34,724 bases of DNA from assembly GCA_934716995.1 (NCBI GenBank), contig CAKUYO010000022.1, forward strand, positions 1 to 34,724, written 5' to 3'. How positions within the stretch are numbered: position 1 is the first letter of the stretch; each line of letters begins with the position of its first letter. Position numbers and translations under genes: made by a program. The notes beneath the pieces are model-generated. The model was not told where the DNA came from. It searched no databases and was given only the letters and a program-made list of their open reading frames with translations. This DNA is from an uncultured Bacteroidales bacterium (GTDB lineage Bacteria > Bacteroidota > Bacteroidia > Bacteroidales > Paludibacteraceae). Of this stretch, positions 13,172 through 21,516 are shown piece by piece.

Positions 13172-16100
13172 TTAGTGTCCTACATATTGTGTGTAGAGCG
13201 GATAGTATTTGTCGAACAATTCGGTTTGCTGATAACGCTCCAGCGTCTGCAGCACATAGCCCAGCACTGCGGCGTGGTGCCCGATGGTCTGTTGTGCACC
13301 GGCACGCTGTTGCTTGCTCAGTTGCGCACCCCATTGCAGGTACTCCACACAGTTGTTCGCCACATTGTCGAGGATGGCATCCGCTTTCTCCGCCTCGCCG
13401 AGCATCAGGTACATGGCTGCCATCGAAGCCGATGTGTAGTCATACGGCACATTGCAGCCCGGCAGCATCTCCTCGGCATAGTCGAGTACTTCGACCGCCT
13501 TGTCGCGCTGGTTTTCCTTGATAAGCGCTTCTGCCAACTGGGCAAACATCATACGGTGTGTGCGGCACATACGCATCAGGTTCTCATCAATATAGATACC
13601 GGGGATATTCATATTTCCGTATGCGAACTTGTGCATCATATTGTCGTACATCTTCTCTGTGTTCACGCGCGGTTGCCCGTCAGCACTGCGCACGGGGGTG
13701 ATTTGGTATGCCATACCCGTCAGTTCGAAATAGGGTTCCAAACCGAGGTAGTAGTCATTGCCCACGGTAGCGGCGAAATACATCGGGCGTTTCCATTGGT
13801 TCTGACTGAGCATTTCCATAATCATCATCTGGGAGCGGGTGTAGCGGCGGGCGGACTTGAACATCACTTTCTCGCTGTCGGGCGTCAGCACGTAGAGTTG
13901 GTTCGACGGCAGATAGTTCTCGCCCTCTTTGTTCTTGGTGCGCGGGTCGTCGGAGCGCAGGAAAGAGAACGCTTTGTCCACCGAGATGGGTCCGAGTTTG
14001 TTGTCCACCCATGCTATCTCGTTCTTGCCGGGCATAAAATCCTTGTACTCCCACGAGATAGGCAGTGCGGACGACTCGTAGTAGGGACGTTTCATCTGCG
14101 AGATATACCAGTCGGTTTGCAGATAAGACAGGTTGCATACACGCAGATCGGTACCCACTTCCTCCACCTCCTGGTTATACCAGAGCGGGAAGGTGTCGTT
14201 GTCGCCGTTGGAGAATATGATACCCTCTTTCTCGCACGATTTCAGGTAGTTGGCACCGAAGTCGCGGCACGAGTAGCGGTTCGAGCGGTCGTGGTCGTCC
14301 CAGTTCTGCGAAGCCATCTGCGCCGGCACGAGCAGGCAGACGAGTGTTACCACCGTTGCCATTGCCACCTGTGCTTTCGGGTTCTTGACGGCGGCTGAGA
14401 GCCAGTCGATCAACGCCAACGCCCCGAGACCGATCCATATACAGAACGCATAGAACGAACCTGCATACGCATAGTCCCGCTCACGCGGCTGGTAGGGAGT
14501 CTGGTTGAGATAGATGACGATAGCCAGACCGGTCAGGAAGAACAGCAGGAAAGTCAGCGTGAACGATTTCCATCCCTCTTTCACTTCCACACCATTCTCT
14601 TTCACGCGCTTGCCGCATTGCCAAACAATACCGATGATACCGAGCAGGAGCGGCAGCATATAATATACATTGTGTCCCTTGTTCTCTTTCAGTTCGGTAG
14701 GCAGTGCCGACTGGTCGCCCAGCATAGCGTTGTCAATAAACGGAATACCGCTGATCCAGTTGCCCTTGGTAATGTCGCCGTACGACTGCAGATCGTTCTG
14801 ACGACCGGCGAAATTCCACATAAAATAACGCCAGTACATAAAGTTCACCTGGTAGCGGAAGAAGAAACGCATATTCTCCGCAAACGTAGGCGCATAGTCG
14901 GTCTTCTGCTGCCCGCAGTAGTCGTAGCGCACACGCTTGCCCTTGACGTCCGCCCACTCTTTGTATGCCTCCACGTGGCTCGGTTGCGACGAGTACATAC
15001 GCGGAAAAAGCATACAGAACTCCTTCATAAACACATAGTTGGTCTTGTAGCCCGTGATAGCGTAGTGGTCTTTCTCTCCATCCACCTTGGGCGCGGGAGC
15101 GTACTGCGCATGCCCTTGTTTCTCTACGGGGATACACATATTTCCGCGCACCTCAAGTTGCACCGGCGCATTGTACGACTGCCCGTAGAACAGCGGACGG
15201 TCGCCGTACTGCTCACGGTTGAGATAGTACTTGAGCGAGAACACATTGTCGGGCGAGTTCTGATCCATCGGGGTGTCGGCACTCGAGCGGATAACCAATA
15301 CCGCATAACTGCTGTAACCGATCAGGATAACCGCAATCATCAGCGTGGCGGTGTTCAGCAGACGCGTGGAGACGATGTTGCGTTTCCAGAAAAGCAGACC
15401 CGTTACCGCTGCACTGAGCAGCAAGCCGATCCACCAACTCTCGAACAGGAATGCCGCACCCGACAGAGCAAATGCCAGCACAAACGAGATGATCTGGCGC
15501 ACGGTCAGGCGACCGCCGTCGTTGTGCATCGTCTCGACGGTTGCCCACACAAGCGCGGCAATCGTCAGCACGATATATACTGCCAGACCCGTATTGAACG
15601 GACAGCCCAAACCGTTGACAAACAGCAACTCAAACCAGCCCGCGATAGTCGGGAAACCGGGGATGATACCGTACAGCACCACCGCGAGAATAGCCACCGA
15701 TGCCATGAACGCACAGATGACGCCTTTCCACGAGAAATCGTAACGGCGGAAATAATAGACCAACACAATGGCGGGTATGGTCAGCAGGTTCAGCAGGTGG
15801 ACACCTATCGACAAGCCCATGAGGTAGGCAATAAGTATCAGCCAGCGGTCGGAGCCCTCCTCGTCGGCGTGCTCGTCCCATTTGAGGATGAGCCAGAACA
15901 CGATCGCCGTAAACAGCGATGACGAAGCATAGACCTCGCCCTCCACAGCGGAGAACCAGAACGTATCGGAGAACGTGTACGCCAGTGCACCCACTGCGCC
16001 TGCCGCCAGCACACCGATACCTTTGGCAAGCGTGTCGGGTTTCACCAACTTGCGTGCCAAGGCGGTAATCGTCCAGAAAAGGAACAGGATAGTGAATGCC

Positions 16101-16357
16101 GATGCCAATGCCGACATAGCGTTTACACACATTGCCACATGGGCATTGTCGGAGGCGAACAACTGGGCGAAATGCCCCATCAGCATAAAGAATGGTGCTC
16201 CGGGCGGGTGTCCCACGTCCAACTTGTGAGCACTTGAGATGAACTCGCCGCAGTCCCAAAACGACGCCGTGGGTTCAATGGTCAAGAGATACGTTGCCGC
16301 CGCGATGGCAAACACCACCCAACCGCAAACCGCATTCCACAGATTGAATTTTTTCAT
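13172..16357 (-). CDS. DUF2723 integral membrane protein (TMEM260-like, GT-C candidate)
   Basis: 1061 aa. The N-terminal part has a signal-anchor helix followed by FWDCGEF (Asp35, Glu38) and GHPPGAPFFMLMGH, the DUF2723 signature. About 12-13 hydrophobic helices follow up to residue 660. The region beyond is largely soluble, with a helical C-terminal third (about 880-1050; ALIKENQRDKAVEVLDYAEEML, MLGEAEKADAILDNVANN) resembling TPR repeats. DUF2723 includes the eukaryotic TMEM260 protein O-mannosyltransferase, so a GT-C-type glycosyltransferase using a lipid-linked sugar is a reasonable prediction; the bacterial substrate is unknown. The ATG at 16357 (MKKFNLWNAVCGWVVFAIAAATYLL) gives a typical start. 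It is divergent from the sugar-nucleotide dehydrogenase gene. Confidence 0.88.
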   Translation of the reverse strand: MKKFNLWNAVCGWVVFAIAAATYLLTIEPTASFWDCGEFISSAHKLDVGHPPGAPFFMLMGHFAQLFASDNAHVAMCVNAMSALASAFTILFLFWTITALARKLVKPDTLAKGIGVLAAGAVGALAYTFSDTFWFSAVEGEVYASSSLFTAIVFWLILKWDEHADEEGSDRWLILIAYLMGLSIGVHLLNLLTIPAIVLVYYFRRYDFSWKGVICAFMASVAILAVVLYGIIPGFPTIAGWFELLFVNGLGCPFNTGLAVYIVLTIAALVWATVETMHNDGGRLTVRQIISFVLAFALSGAAFLFESWWIGLLLSAAVTGLLFWKRNIVSTRLLNTATLMIAVILIGYSSYAVLVIRSSADTPMDQNSPDNVFSLKYYLNREQYGDRPLFYGQSYNAPVQLEVRGNMCIPVEKQGHAQYAPAPKVDGEKDHYAITGYKTNYVFMKEFCMLFPRMYSSQPSHVEAYKEWADVKGKRVRYDYCGQQKTDYAPTFAENMRFFFRYQVNFMYWRYFMWNFAGRQNDLQSYGDITKGNWISGIPFIDNAMLGDQSALPTELKENKGHNVYYMLPLLLGIIGIVWQCGKRVKENGVEVKEGWKSFTLTFLLFFLTGLAIVIYLNQTPYQPRERDYAYAGSFYAFCIWIGLGALALIDWLSAAVKNPKAQVAMATVVTLVCLLVPAQMASQNWDDHDRSNRYSCRDFGANYLKSCEKEGIIFSNGDNDTFPLWYNQEVEEVGTDLRVCNLSYLQTDWYISQMKRPYYESSALPISWEYKDFMPGKNEIAWVDNKLGPISVDKAFSFLRSDDPRTKNKEGENYLPSNQLYVLTPDSEKVMFKSARRYTRSQMMIMEMLSQNQWKRPMYFAATVGNDYYLGLEPYFELTGMAYQITPVRSADGQPRVNTEKMYDNMMHKFAYGNMNIPGIYIDENLMRMCRTHRMMFAQLAEALIKENQRDKAVEVLDYAEEMLPGCNVPYDYTSASMAAMYLMLGEAEKADAILDNVANNCVEYLQWGAQLSKQQRAGAQQTIGHHAAVLGYVLQTLERYQQTELFDKYYPLYTQYVGH

Positions 16358-16391
16358 TATTTGTTTTGTATTGTTTATTGCTCTGCAAATA

Positions 16392-16464
16392 ATTAATGGC
16401 TAATTAACGGATAATTACATGTTCCAAAAAACAATTAACGTCCAATTATACGATAATTAACGTT
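16392..16464 (+). repeat. AT-rich dispersed repeat, copy 1
   Basis: Contains ATTAATGGCTAATTAACGG, ATAATTACATGTTCC, ATTAACG and ACGATAATTAACGTT. It shares about three quarters of its first 48 bases with 30354-30402, and its last part with the reverse complement of 19561-19603. It lies in the 282-bp gap between divergent genes. Confidence 0.65.
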
Positions 16465-16583
16465 CATAACCGCAAATTACGTACAAAATTACGCAACACA
16501 ACCCACTTTACAAAATCCGTACCATATTTTTTCATCTTTTTCACATCTTTTTTCGGTTTTGCTGCCCCATCGCGTACGCGCGC

Positions 16584-16614
16584 TTGTACATTTGAAAAAA
16601 AAGCAGTATTTTTG
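16584..16614 (+). promoter_or_regulatory. Promoter of the UDP-HexNAc dehydrogenase gene
   Basis: TTG at 16584-16586, a 20-base spacer and TATTTTTG at 16607-16614. Predicted leader about 20 nt before the ATG at 16640. Confidence 0.65.
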
Positions 16615-16639
16615 TGGGCTTTTTTAACAAATTCAATTT

Positions 16640-17932
16640 ATGGTAGAAAATCGAACTATCGCCGTGGTGGGTCTCGGATATGTAGGTCTGCCCTTGGCTA
16701 TCGAGTACGGCAAGAAATACCGCGTCATCGGATTTGATGTCAACAAAGCACGCGTGGAAGAACTGGAATCCGGCAAAGACCATACCCTTGAAGCCGATCT
16801 GATTGGTATGAAGCAGGCACGCGAAGCATACAACACCACCCGCAAAATCGGACTCACTTTCACTTCCGACTCAGAGGCACTGCGGCAGGTGAACACCTAT
16901 ATCGTTACCGTCCCCACCCCTATCGACCGTTTCAACAATCCCGACCTCACGCCGCTTCTCAAGGCAAGCGAGACCATCGGCAAAACGCTCAATGCGGGCG
17001 ACATAGTTATCTACGAATCAACCGTTTACCCGGGTTGCACCGAGGAAGACTGCGTCCCCGTATTGGAGCGCAACAGCGGACTGAAGTTCAACCGCGACTT
17101 TTTCTGCGGCTACTCGCCCGAGCGAATCAACCCCGGCGACAAAATCAACACCCTGACCAAAATCAAGAAGATTACTTCGGGTTCCACGCCCGAGGTGGCG
17201 GACATCGTGGACGCCCTCTACAACTCGATTCTGGAAAACGGCACCCACCGCGCACCGAACATGAAAGTGGCGGAGGCGGCAAAGGCGGTGGAGAACAGCC
17301 AACGCGATGTGAACATCTCGTTTATGAACGAACTCGCACTCATCTGCGACCGCGTAGGCATCGACACCAACGACGTCATCGAGGCAGCGGGTACCAAATG
17401 GAACTTCCTCAAATACCGCCCCGGACTGGTCGGCGGGCATTGTATCTCGGTGGACCCGTACTACCTGGCGCACAAGGCGAAATCGCTCGGCTATGACCCG
17501 CAGGTGATTCTCAGCGGGCGTGCCGTAAACAACTCCATCGCCAAGTTTATTGCCGACAAGACGCTCAAACTGATGATCAAAACAGACCATAAAATCCTCA
17601 ATTCCAACGTATTGATTCTCGGCGTTACCTTCAAGGAGAACTGCCCCGACTGCCGCAATACGAAGGTGGTGGACATCGCCAACGAGTTGGAGGATTTCGG
17701 TTGCCATGTGGACATCTACGACCCGTGGGCAAGCCCCGAAGTGGTGAAGCGCGAGTACGGCAAAGACCTTATCCCCGCCATCGACCCCGACAAACCCTAC
17801 GCCGCCGTTATCGCCTGCGTGTGCCACGACCAGTTCAAGACCTTCGACTTCCGCAAGTACAAAGAGCAGGGGGCTGTCATCTTCGACGTGAAGAACTTTG
17901 TTGATCGCAGCCTCGTGGATGCACGCCTATAA
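16640..17932 (+). CDS. UDP-HexNAc 6-dehydrogenase (WbpA/TviB/WecC class)
   Basis: Oxidises C6 of a UDP-N-acetylhexosamine to the uronic acid with two NAD+, for O-antigen, capsule or exopolysaccharide; 430 aa. The N-terminal Rossmann motif is VVGLGYVGLPLA (9-20). YESTVYPGCTEEDCVPVLE follows, a signature of the WbpA/TviB type that separates it from UDP-glucose dehydrogenase. Then FFCGYSPERINPGDK and the catalytic-Cys motif GGHCISVDPYYL (Cys268). The C-terminal domain has VLILGVTFKENCPDCRNTKVVDI. TviB-type (UDP-GlcNAc to UDP-GlcNAcA, and subsequently GalNAcA) is the closest guess; the epimer specificity cannot be told from sequence. No glycosyltransferase genes flank it. Confidence 0.9.
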   Translation: MVENRTIAVVGLGYVGLPLAIEYGKKYRVIGFDVNKARVEELESGKDHTLEADLIGMKQAREAYNTTRKIGLTFTSDSEALRQVNTYIVTVPTPIDRFNNPDLTPLLKASETIGKTLNAGDIVIYESTVYPGCTEEDCVPVLERNSGLKFNRDFFCGYSPERINPGDKINTLTKIKKITSGSTPEVADIVDALYNSILENGTHRAPNMKVAEAAKAVENSQRDVNISFMNELALICDRVGIDTNDVIEAAGTKWNFLKYRPGLVGGHCISVDPYYLAHKAKSLGYDPQVILSGRAVNNSIAKFIADKTLKLMIKTDHKILNSNVLILGVTFKENCPDCRNTKVVDIANELEDFGCHVDIYDPWASPEVVKREYGKDLIPAIDPDKPYAAVIACVCHDQFKTFDFRKYKEQGAVIFDVKNFVDRSLVDARL

Positions 17933-18029
17933 GTTGGCATTAGTACATATAATTGCATATTTTGCCGCCGTAGGCGAATAAGATTTATGGCAATTTATGG
18001 CAGCAAAGGAAAAAATTTACTTAGATTTC

Positions 18030-18046
18030 TTGCCGCTCTGCGGCAA
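18030..18046 (+). terminator. Terminator after the UDP-HexNAc dehydrogenase gene
   Basis: TTGCCGC and GCGGCAA form a perfect 7-bp stem around TCT, followed after AGGAA by five T. It lies 98 bp past the stop. Confidence 0.75.
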
Positions 18047-18062
18047 AGGAATTTTTATCTCT

Positions 18063-18096
18063 AACTTACGTTAAGTTAATAAACTTCAAGTAAGTT
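18063..18096. repeat. 15-bp inverted repeat
   Basis: AACTTACGTTAAGTT (18063-18077) and AACTTCAAGTAAGTT (18082-18096) form a stem with two mismatched positions around AATA. It is AT-rich and lacks a U-tract, so a protein-binding dyad is as likely as a terminator. Confidence 0.6.
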
Positions 18097-18113
18097 CAAA
18101 CAGCAAGGGATAC

Positions 18114-18135
18114 GCAACCTATGCGCAACCTATAA
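18114..18135 (+). repeat. Two 11-bp direct units GCAACCTATGC / GCAACCTATAA
   Basis: Adjacent units identical at nine of 11 positions, in the gap upstream of ugd. Same period as the other 11-bp repeats in this window, but different sequence. Confidence 0.6.
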
Positions 18136-18213
18136 CAAATCGCAGGGCATTCCGCATACAACCAATGCTTATAAATTGTTAATGGATTTTTGCCGCCGAT
18201 TATATAGCAAACA

Positions 18214-18257
18214 CGGGTGGATGTCGGGTGGATACCCTGTGGATAGCAGGAGGATGC
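18214..18257 (+). repeat. Four 11-bp tandem units (CGGGTGGATGT type), upstream of ugd
   Basis: Units are CGGGTGGATGT, CGGGTGGATAC, CCTGTGGATAG and CAGGAGGATGC. The GTGGAT core persists through three units. The same unit family occurs at 31076-31108. Confidence 0.8.
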
Positions 18258-18269
18258 CCCGATAAGCGC

Positions 18270-18301
18270 ATTTACAAATTTACACATTTACAAACTTACA
18301 A
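18270..18301 (+). repeat. Four 8-bp tandem units (ATTTACAA) just upstream of ugd
   Basis: Units are ATTTACAA, ATTTACAC, ATTTACAA and ACTTACAA, ending 11 bases before the ATG. They could tune translation initiation in an organism without Shine-Dalgarno sites (inference). Confidence 0.7.
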
Positions 18302-18312
18302 ATTACCAATCA

Positions 18313-19551
18313 ATGAACATCGCCATTGCAGGAACAGGATATGTAGGATTGTCTATCGCCACGTTGCTGGCGCAGCACAATCACGTTACCGCAGTAGATA
18401 TTGTCCCCGAGAAGGTGGATATGATCAACCGCCGCCAATCGCCCATTCAGGACGAGTATATCGAGAAGTATCTCGCCGAGAAACCGCTCGACCTTACCGC
18501 CACACTGGACGCTCACGCTGCATACCAAAACGCTGATTTTGTGGTGATTGCCGCGCCGACCAACTACGACAGCCAGAAAAACTATTTCGACACCTCGGCG
18601 GTGGAGACGGTGATCCGTCTCGTGATGGAAGCCAATCCCGATGCCATCATGGTCATCAAATCGACCATACCCGTGGGGTACACCGAGGGTATCCGCCAGA
18701 AGACGGGCAGCCGCAATATCCTCTTCTCGCCCGAGTTCCTGCGCGAGTCGAAGGCACTCTACGACAACCTCTACCCGTCGCGTATCATTGTCGGCACCGA
18801 CCTCAGCGATGCCCGTCTCGTGGAGGCGGCGCACACCTTTGCGGGCTTGCTCCAACAGGGGGCTATCAAAACGGATATCGACACCCTCTATATGGGTTTC
18901 ACCGAGGCGGAGGCAGTCAAACTCTTTGCCAACACCTACCTCGCCCTGCGCGTCAGTTACTTCAACGAACTCGACACCTACGCCGAGATGAAAGGACTTG
19001 ATACACAAGCCATTATCGATGGCGTATGTCTCGACCCGCGTATCGGTACCCACTACAACAACCCCTCTTTCGGCTACGGCGGTTACTGCCTGCCCAAGGA
19101 CACCAAACAGTTGCTCGCCAACTACCGGGACGTACCCGAGAACCTCATCGAAGCGATTGTGGAGAGCAACCGCACCCGCAAGGATTTCATTGCCGACCGC
19201 GTGCTGGCAAAAGCGGGCTACTACGACTACTACAGCCGCGGCGATTTCAACCCCGGCGAGGAGCACACCTGTACGATAGGCGTCTATCGCCTGACGATGA
19301 AGTCCAATTCGGACAATTTCCGCCAGTCGAGTATCCAAGGAATTATGAAACGTGTCAAAGCCAAGGGCGCACAGGTCATCATCTACGAACCCACCCTGCC
19401 CGACGGCAGCACGTTCTTCGGTTCATTGGTGGTCAACGACTTGCAGAAGTTCAAGTCTCTTTCCCAAGCCATCATCGCCAACCGCTACGACAGCTGCTTG
19501 GACGATGTAAAAGACAAGGTTTACACCCGCGACATCTTCCGCCGGGACTAA
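18313..19551 (+). CDS. ugd: UDP-glucose 6-dehydrogenase
   Basis: Converts UDP-glucose to UDP-glucuronate with two NAD+, for surface polysaccharides; 412 aa. MNIAIAGTGYVGLSIATLLAQ is the N-terminal dinucleotide-binding motif. FFxxSPEFLRES appears as ILFSPEFLRESKALYDNLYPSRIIVG, and the catalytic cysteine motif is FGYGGYCLPKDTKQL (Cys259). It matches the short Bacteroidota/Gram-negative Ugd form that lacks the WbpA-type YPG motif. The C-terminal domain contains VYRLTMKSNSDNFRQSS. It follows a different dehydrogenase but is separated by a terminator and a 380-bp repeat-rich gap, so the two are probably separate units. The ATG is immediately preceded by the 8-bp array. Confidence 0.92.
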   Translation: MNIAIAGTGYVGLSIATLLAQHNHVTAVDIVPEKVDMINRRQSPIQDEYIEKYLAEKPLDLTATLDAHAAYQNADFVVIAAPTNYDSQKNYFDTSAVETVIRLVMEANPDAIMVIKSTIPVGYTEGIRQKTGSRNILFSPEFLRESKALYDNLYPSRIIVGTDLSDARLVEAAHTFAGLLQQGAIKTDIDTLYMGFTEAEAVKLFANTYLALRVSYFNELDTYAEMKGLDTQAIIDGVCLDPRIGTHYNNPSFGYGGYCLPKDTKQLLANYRDVPENLIEAIVESNRTRKDFIADRVLAKAGYYDYYSRGDFNPGEEHTCTIGVYRLTMKSNSDNFRQSSIQGIMKRVKAKGAQVIIYEPTLPDGSTFFGSLVVNDLQKFKSLSQAIIANRYDSCLDDVKDKVYTRDIFRRD

Positions 19552-19560
19552 GTTATTAGA

Positions 19561-19671
19561 ACGTTAATTATCGTGTAATTAATCGTTATTTTTTTGACAG
19601 GAACATATAATTGACCATATAATCAAACCATTTATCAGTAATGGATAATTCGTGGTTGATTAATGTTACAT
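19561..19671 (-). repeat. AT-rich dispersed repeat, copy 2 (inverted)
   Basis: The reverse complement contains CAATTATATGTTCC and ends ACGATAATTAACGTT, the latter identical over 15 bases to copy 1 at 16392-16464. It lies between convergent ugd and the acyl-CoA ligase gene. Confidence 0.6.
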
Positions 19672-19672
19672 A

Positions 19673-19703
19673 AAAGGGCTGCCCAATCATTGAGCAGCCC
19701 TTT
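19673..19703. terminator. Bidirectional terminator between ugd and the acyl-CoA ligase gene
   Basis: AAAGGGCTGC (19673-19682) pairs perfectly with GCAGCCCTTT (19694-19703) around an 11-base loop. A- and T-rich flanks serve both convergent genes. Confidence 0.85.
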
Positions 19704-19788
19704 ATTACGCCTTAAAAATTGATCTGTATCATTATGTCCCTTGTCTTGCGTCGGAAAACAAACACAGACAGGAGGTCATCTGTTTACA

Positions 19789-21465
19789 TCACTTGTACAG
19801 GAAGCGTTTGATGGACTTTTTAGGGGTTTTCTCAAAGGGTTCCTGCTTGATTTCGATGTCGCTTACACGGCTGTAACCGGGAATGAGTTTGTTGAGTTTC
19901 TTGATGTTCTCGCGCATCAGTTGCTGCAACTCCTCCACCGACAGACGCTTGCGGGTCTGTTCGTCGGGGAAAATCAAAGCCACCAAACGCCCCTCACGCT
20001 CTACTATGACAGACTCGCTGACCCCCTCTTGCACATTCAGTTTGTCCTCGATCTCCTCGGGGTAGATATTCTGTCCCGACGCCCCCAAGATCATCGTCTT
20101 GTTGCGCCCGCGGATATAGATATTCTTGCGCTTGTCGATATAGCCGAGGTCGCCCGTACGCATCCATCCGTCTTCGGTGAACGCCGCACGGGTAGCCTCC
20201 TCGTTCTTGTAATAGCCGAGCATCACATTCTCGCCGCGCACGAGTATCTCCCCTTCGCCTTTGGCATCGGGGTTCTCTATCTTCGCCTCCATATTCGGCA
20301 CGGGCACACCGCAACTGCGACGCTTGAAATACTTGGGCGGATTGCCTGCCACGAGCGGTCCGCACTCGGTCATACCGTATCCGATAGAGAGAGGGAAATG
20401 GACATCCATCAGACATTTCTCCACCAGCGGGTTCATAGCCGCACCACCGCAAAGGAAATAGCGCACCTGTCCGCCGAAGGCTTTTACAAGAGCCTTGCGC
20501 ACATGGTTTCGCACGATATTCATCACCACCGGTGTGTACCAGCACACTTTCAGTATTTTCTTGCTCAACAGCGGATCGAGTTTCTGCTTGTGGATCTTCT
20601 CTATCACGAGCGGCACGGTAGCCACCATATACGGTTTGACATCCGCCATGGCACGCAGCAGGATACTCGGCGTGGGCGACTTGGTCAGATAATAGATGTG
20701 GGTACCGGCACAAAGCGGGTAGAGGAAATCCGCCAGTTGCCCGAACATGTGCGCCAGCGGGAGCATAGAGACCAGACGCTGCCCCGGTTCGACGGGCAGG
20801 ATCTGCATAGCCGCCTCCACGTTGTTGCTCAGCGAGCGTCCGTTGAGCATCACGCCCTTGGGCGAGCCTGTGCTGCCGCTGGTGTAGTTGATAAGTGCCA
20901 GATCGCCGGGATTGACCTCGTAGTGTACGTCCGACGGCTGCATACCGTGCGGATAACGGGCTTTCAGTTCGGCATCAATGGTTTCTTTGGCAGGCACCTG
21001 TATGCCTTCTTTGGCGCGGACAACGGAGAAATCCGCGATTGAGATTACTGCCGACAACTGCTCCAACGGTTGCTGCTGCAACTCACGCCATACGTAGGGA
21101 CCTACAAAAAGGGCTTTGGCATCGGAATGTACCAGCAGTTTGGCTATATCTTCCGACTTGAAATCCTGCAAGATACTGACAACCACGCCCCTATAGGACG
21201 CTACCGCCAGATATGCCACTACCCAGTTGGCGCAGTTGCGCCCCGCAATAGCCACTTTATCCCCCTCGTTAATTCCCAACTGACGAAACAACACATGCAA
21301 ACGCTCCATCTCCACTGCCAAATCCCCGAATGTGTAGGTTTTCTCCTCCCCGTAATCCGTCAACGCTGCATCATTCCACTGATGCGTCATCACCTCGCCG
21401 AGGTAATGCAAATAATGATTTTTCATTCCAAGAACACTTGTTTTTTTATAATTATCACTTCCCAT
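19789..21465 (-). CDS. Long-chain fatty acid--CoA ligase (AMP-binding)
   Basis: Activates fatty acids to acyl-CoA via acyl-adenylate; ANL superfamily, 558 aa from the chosen start. The phosphate-binding motif YTSGSTGSPKGVMLN (near residue 193-207), GYGMTECGP (A5) and GWMRTGDLGYIDKRKNIYIRGRNKTMI (A7-A8 hinge) are all present. The C-terminal catalytic Lys is in the KTPKKSIKRFLY segment. The start chosen, ATG 21465 (MGSDNYKKTS), is about 13 nt downstream of the predicted transcription start. An upstream in-frame ATG at 21513 lies inside the divergent promoters and cannot be used from them; ATG 21426 (MKNHYLHYL) is the alternative and also the family-like N-terminus. It is convergent with ugd. 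Confidence 0.9.
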   Translation of the reverse strand: MGSDNYKKTSVLGMKNHYLHYLGEVMTHQWNDAALTDYGEEKTYTFGDLAVEMERLHVLFRQLGINEGDKVAIAGRNCANWVVAYLAVASYRGVVVSILQDFKSEDIAKLLVHSDAKALFVGPYVWRELQQQPLEQLSAVISIADFSVVRAKEGIQVPAKETIDAELKARYPHGMQPSDVHYEVNPGDLALINYTSGSTGSPKGVMLNGRSLSNNVEAAMQILPVEPGQRLVSMLPLAHMFGQLADFLYPLCAGTHIYYLTKSPTPSILLRAMADVKPYMVATVPLVIEKIHKQKLDPLLSKKILKVCWYTPVVMNIVRNHVRKALVKAFGGQVRYFLCGGAAMNPLVEKCLMDVHFPLSIGYGMTECGPLVAGNPPKYFKRRSCGVPVPNMEAKIENPDAKGEGEILVRGENVMLGYYKNEEATRAAFTEDGWMRTGDLGYIDKRKNIYIRGRNKTMILGASGQNIYPEEIEDKLNVQEGVSESVIVEREGRLVALIFPDEQTRKRLSVEELQQLMRENIKKLNKLIPGYSRVSDIEIKQEPFEKTPKKSIKRFLYK

Positions 21466-21484
21466 TGTATCCTCTAAATATATG

Positions 21485-21516
21485 CAAAGGTAGTGCTTTT
21501 TTTGCATATACACAAA
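21485..21516 (-). promoter_or_regulatory. Promoter of the acyl-CoA ligase gene, overlapping the divergent one
   Basis: Minus strand: -33 TTTG (21513-21516), 20-base spacer, -7 TACCTTTG (21485-21492). Predicted transcription start about 21478. It overlaps the plus-strand promoter over 16 bp. Confidence 0.8.

Larger units (their letters stand above)
17933..18312. other. 380-bp gap with stacked repeats upstream of ugd
   Basis: Holds, in order, a terminator (18030-18046), an inverted repeat (18063-18096), two 11-bp units (18114-18135), four other 11-bp units (18214-18257) and four 8-bp units (18270-18301). No promoter matching the Bacteroidota consensus was found, and no convincing gene. Confidence 0.6.

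Noticed and set aside
13082..14398. 438-aa and 434-aa (14618-15922) plus-strand frames antisense to the DUF2723 gene
   Set aside because: Both mirror the strongly conserved membrane protein; composition is atypical and the frames stop abruptly inside the gene.
17936..17960. GGCATTAGTACATATAAT resembling a segment of the 33.5-kb candidate RNA (GGCAGTTAGTACATAT)
   Set aside because: The match is about 15 bases in AT-rich sequence with no shared flanks; chance similarity cannot be excluded, so it is not reported as a repeat.
17987..18064. 25-codon plus-strand frame beginning MAIYGSKG across the terminator at 18030
   Set aside because: It runs through a strong terminator hairpin, has no promoter or start context, and no family-like sequence.
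21466..21513. Upstream start for the acyl-CoA ligase at 21513
   Set aside because: It lies inside the -33 box of its own promoter, upstream of the predicted transcription start, so it would not be in the mRNA.
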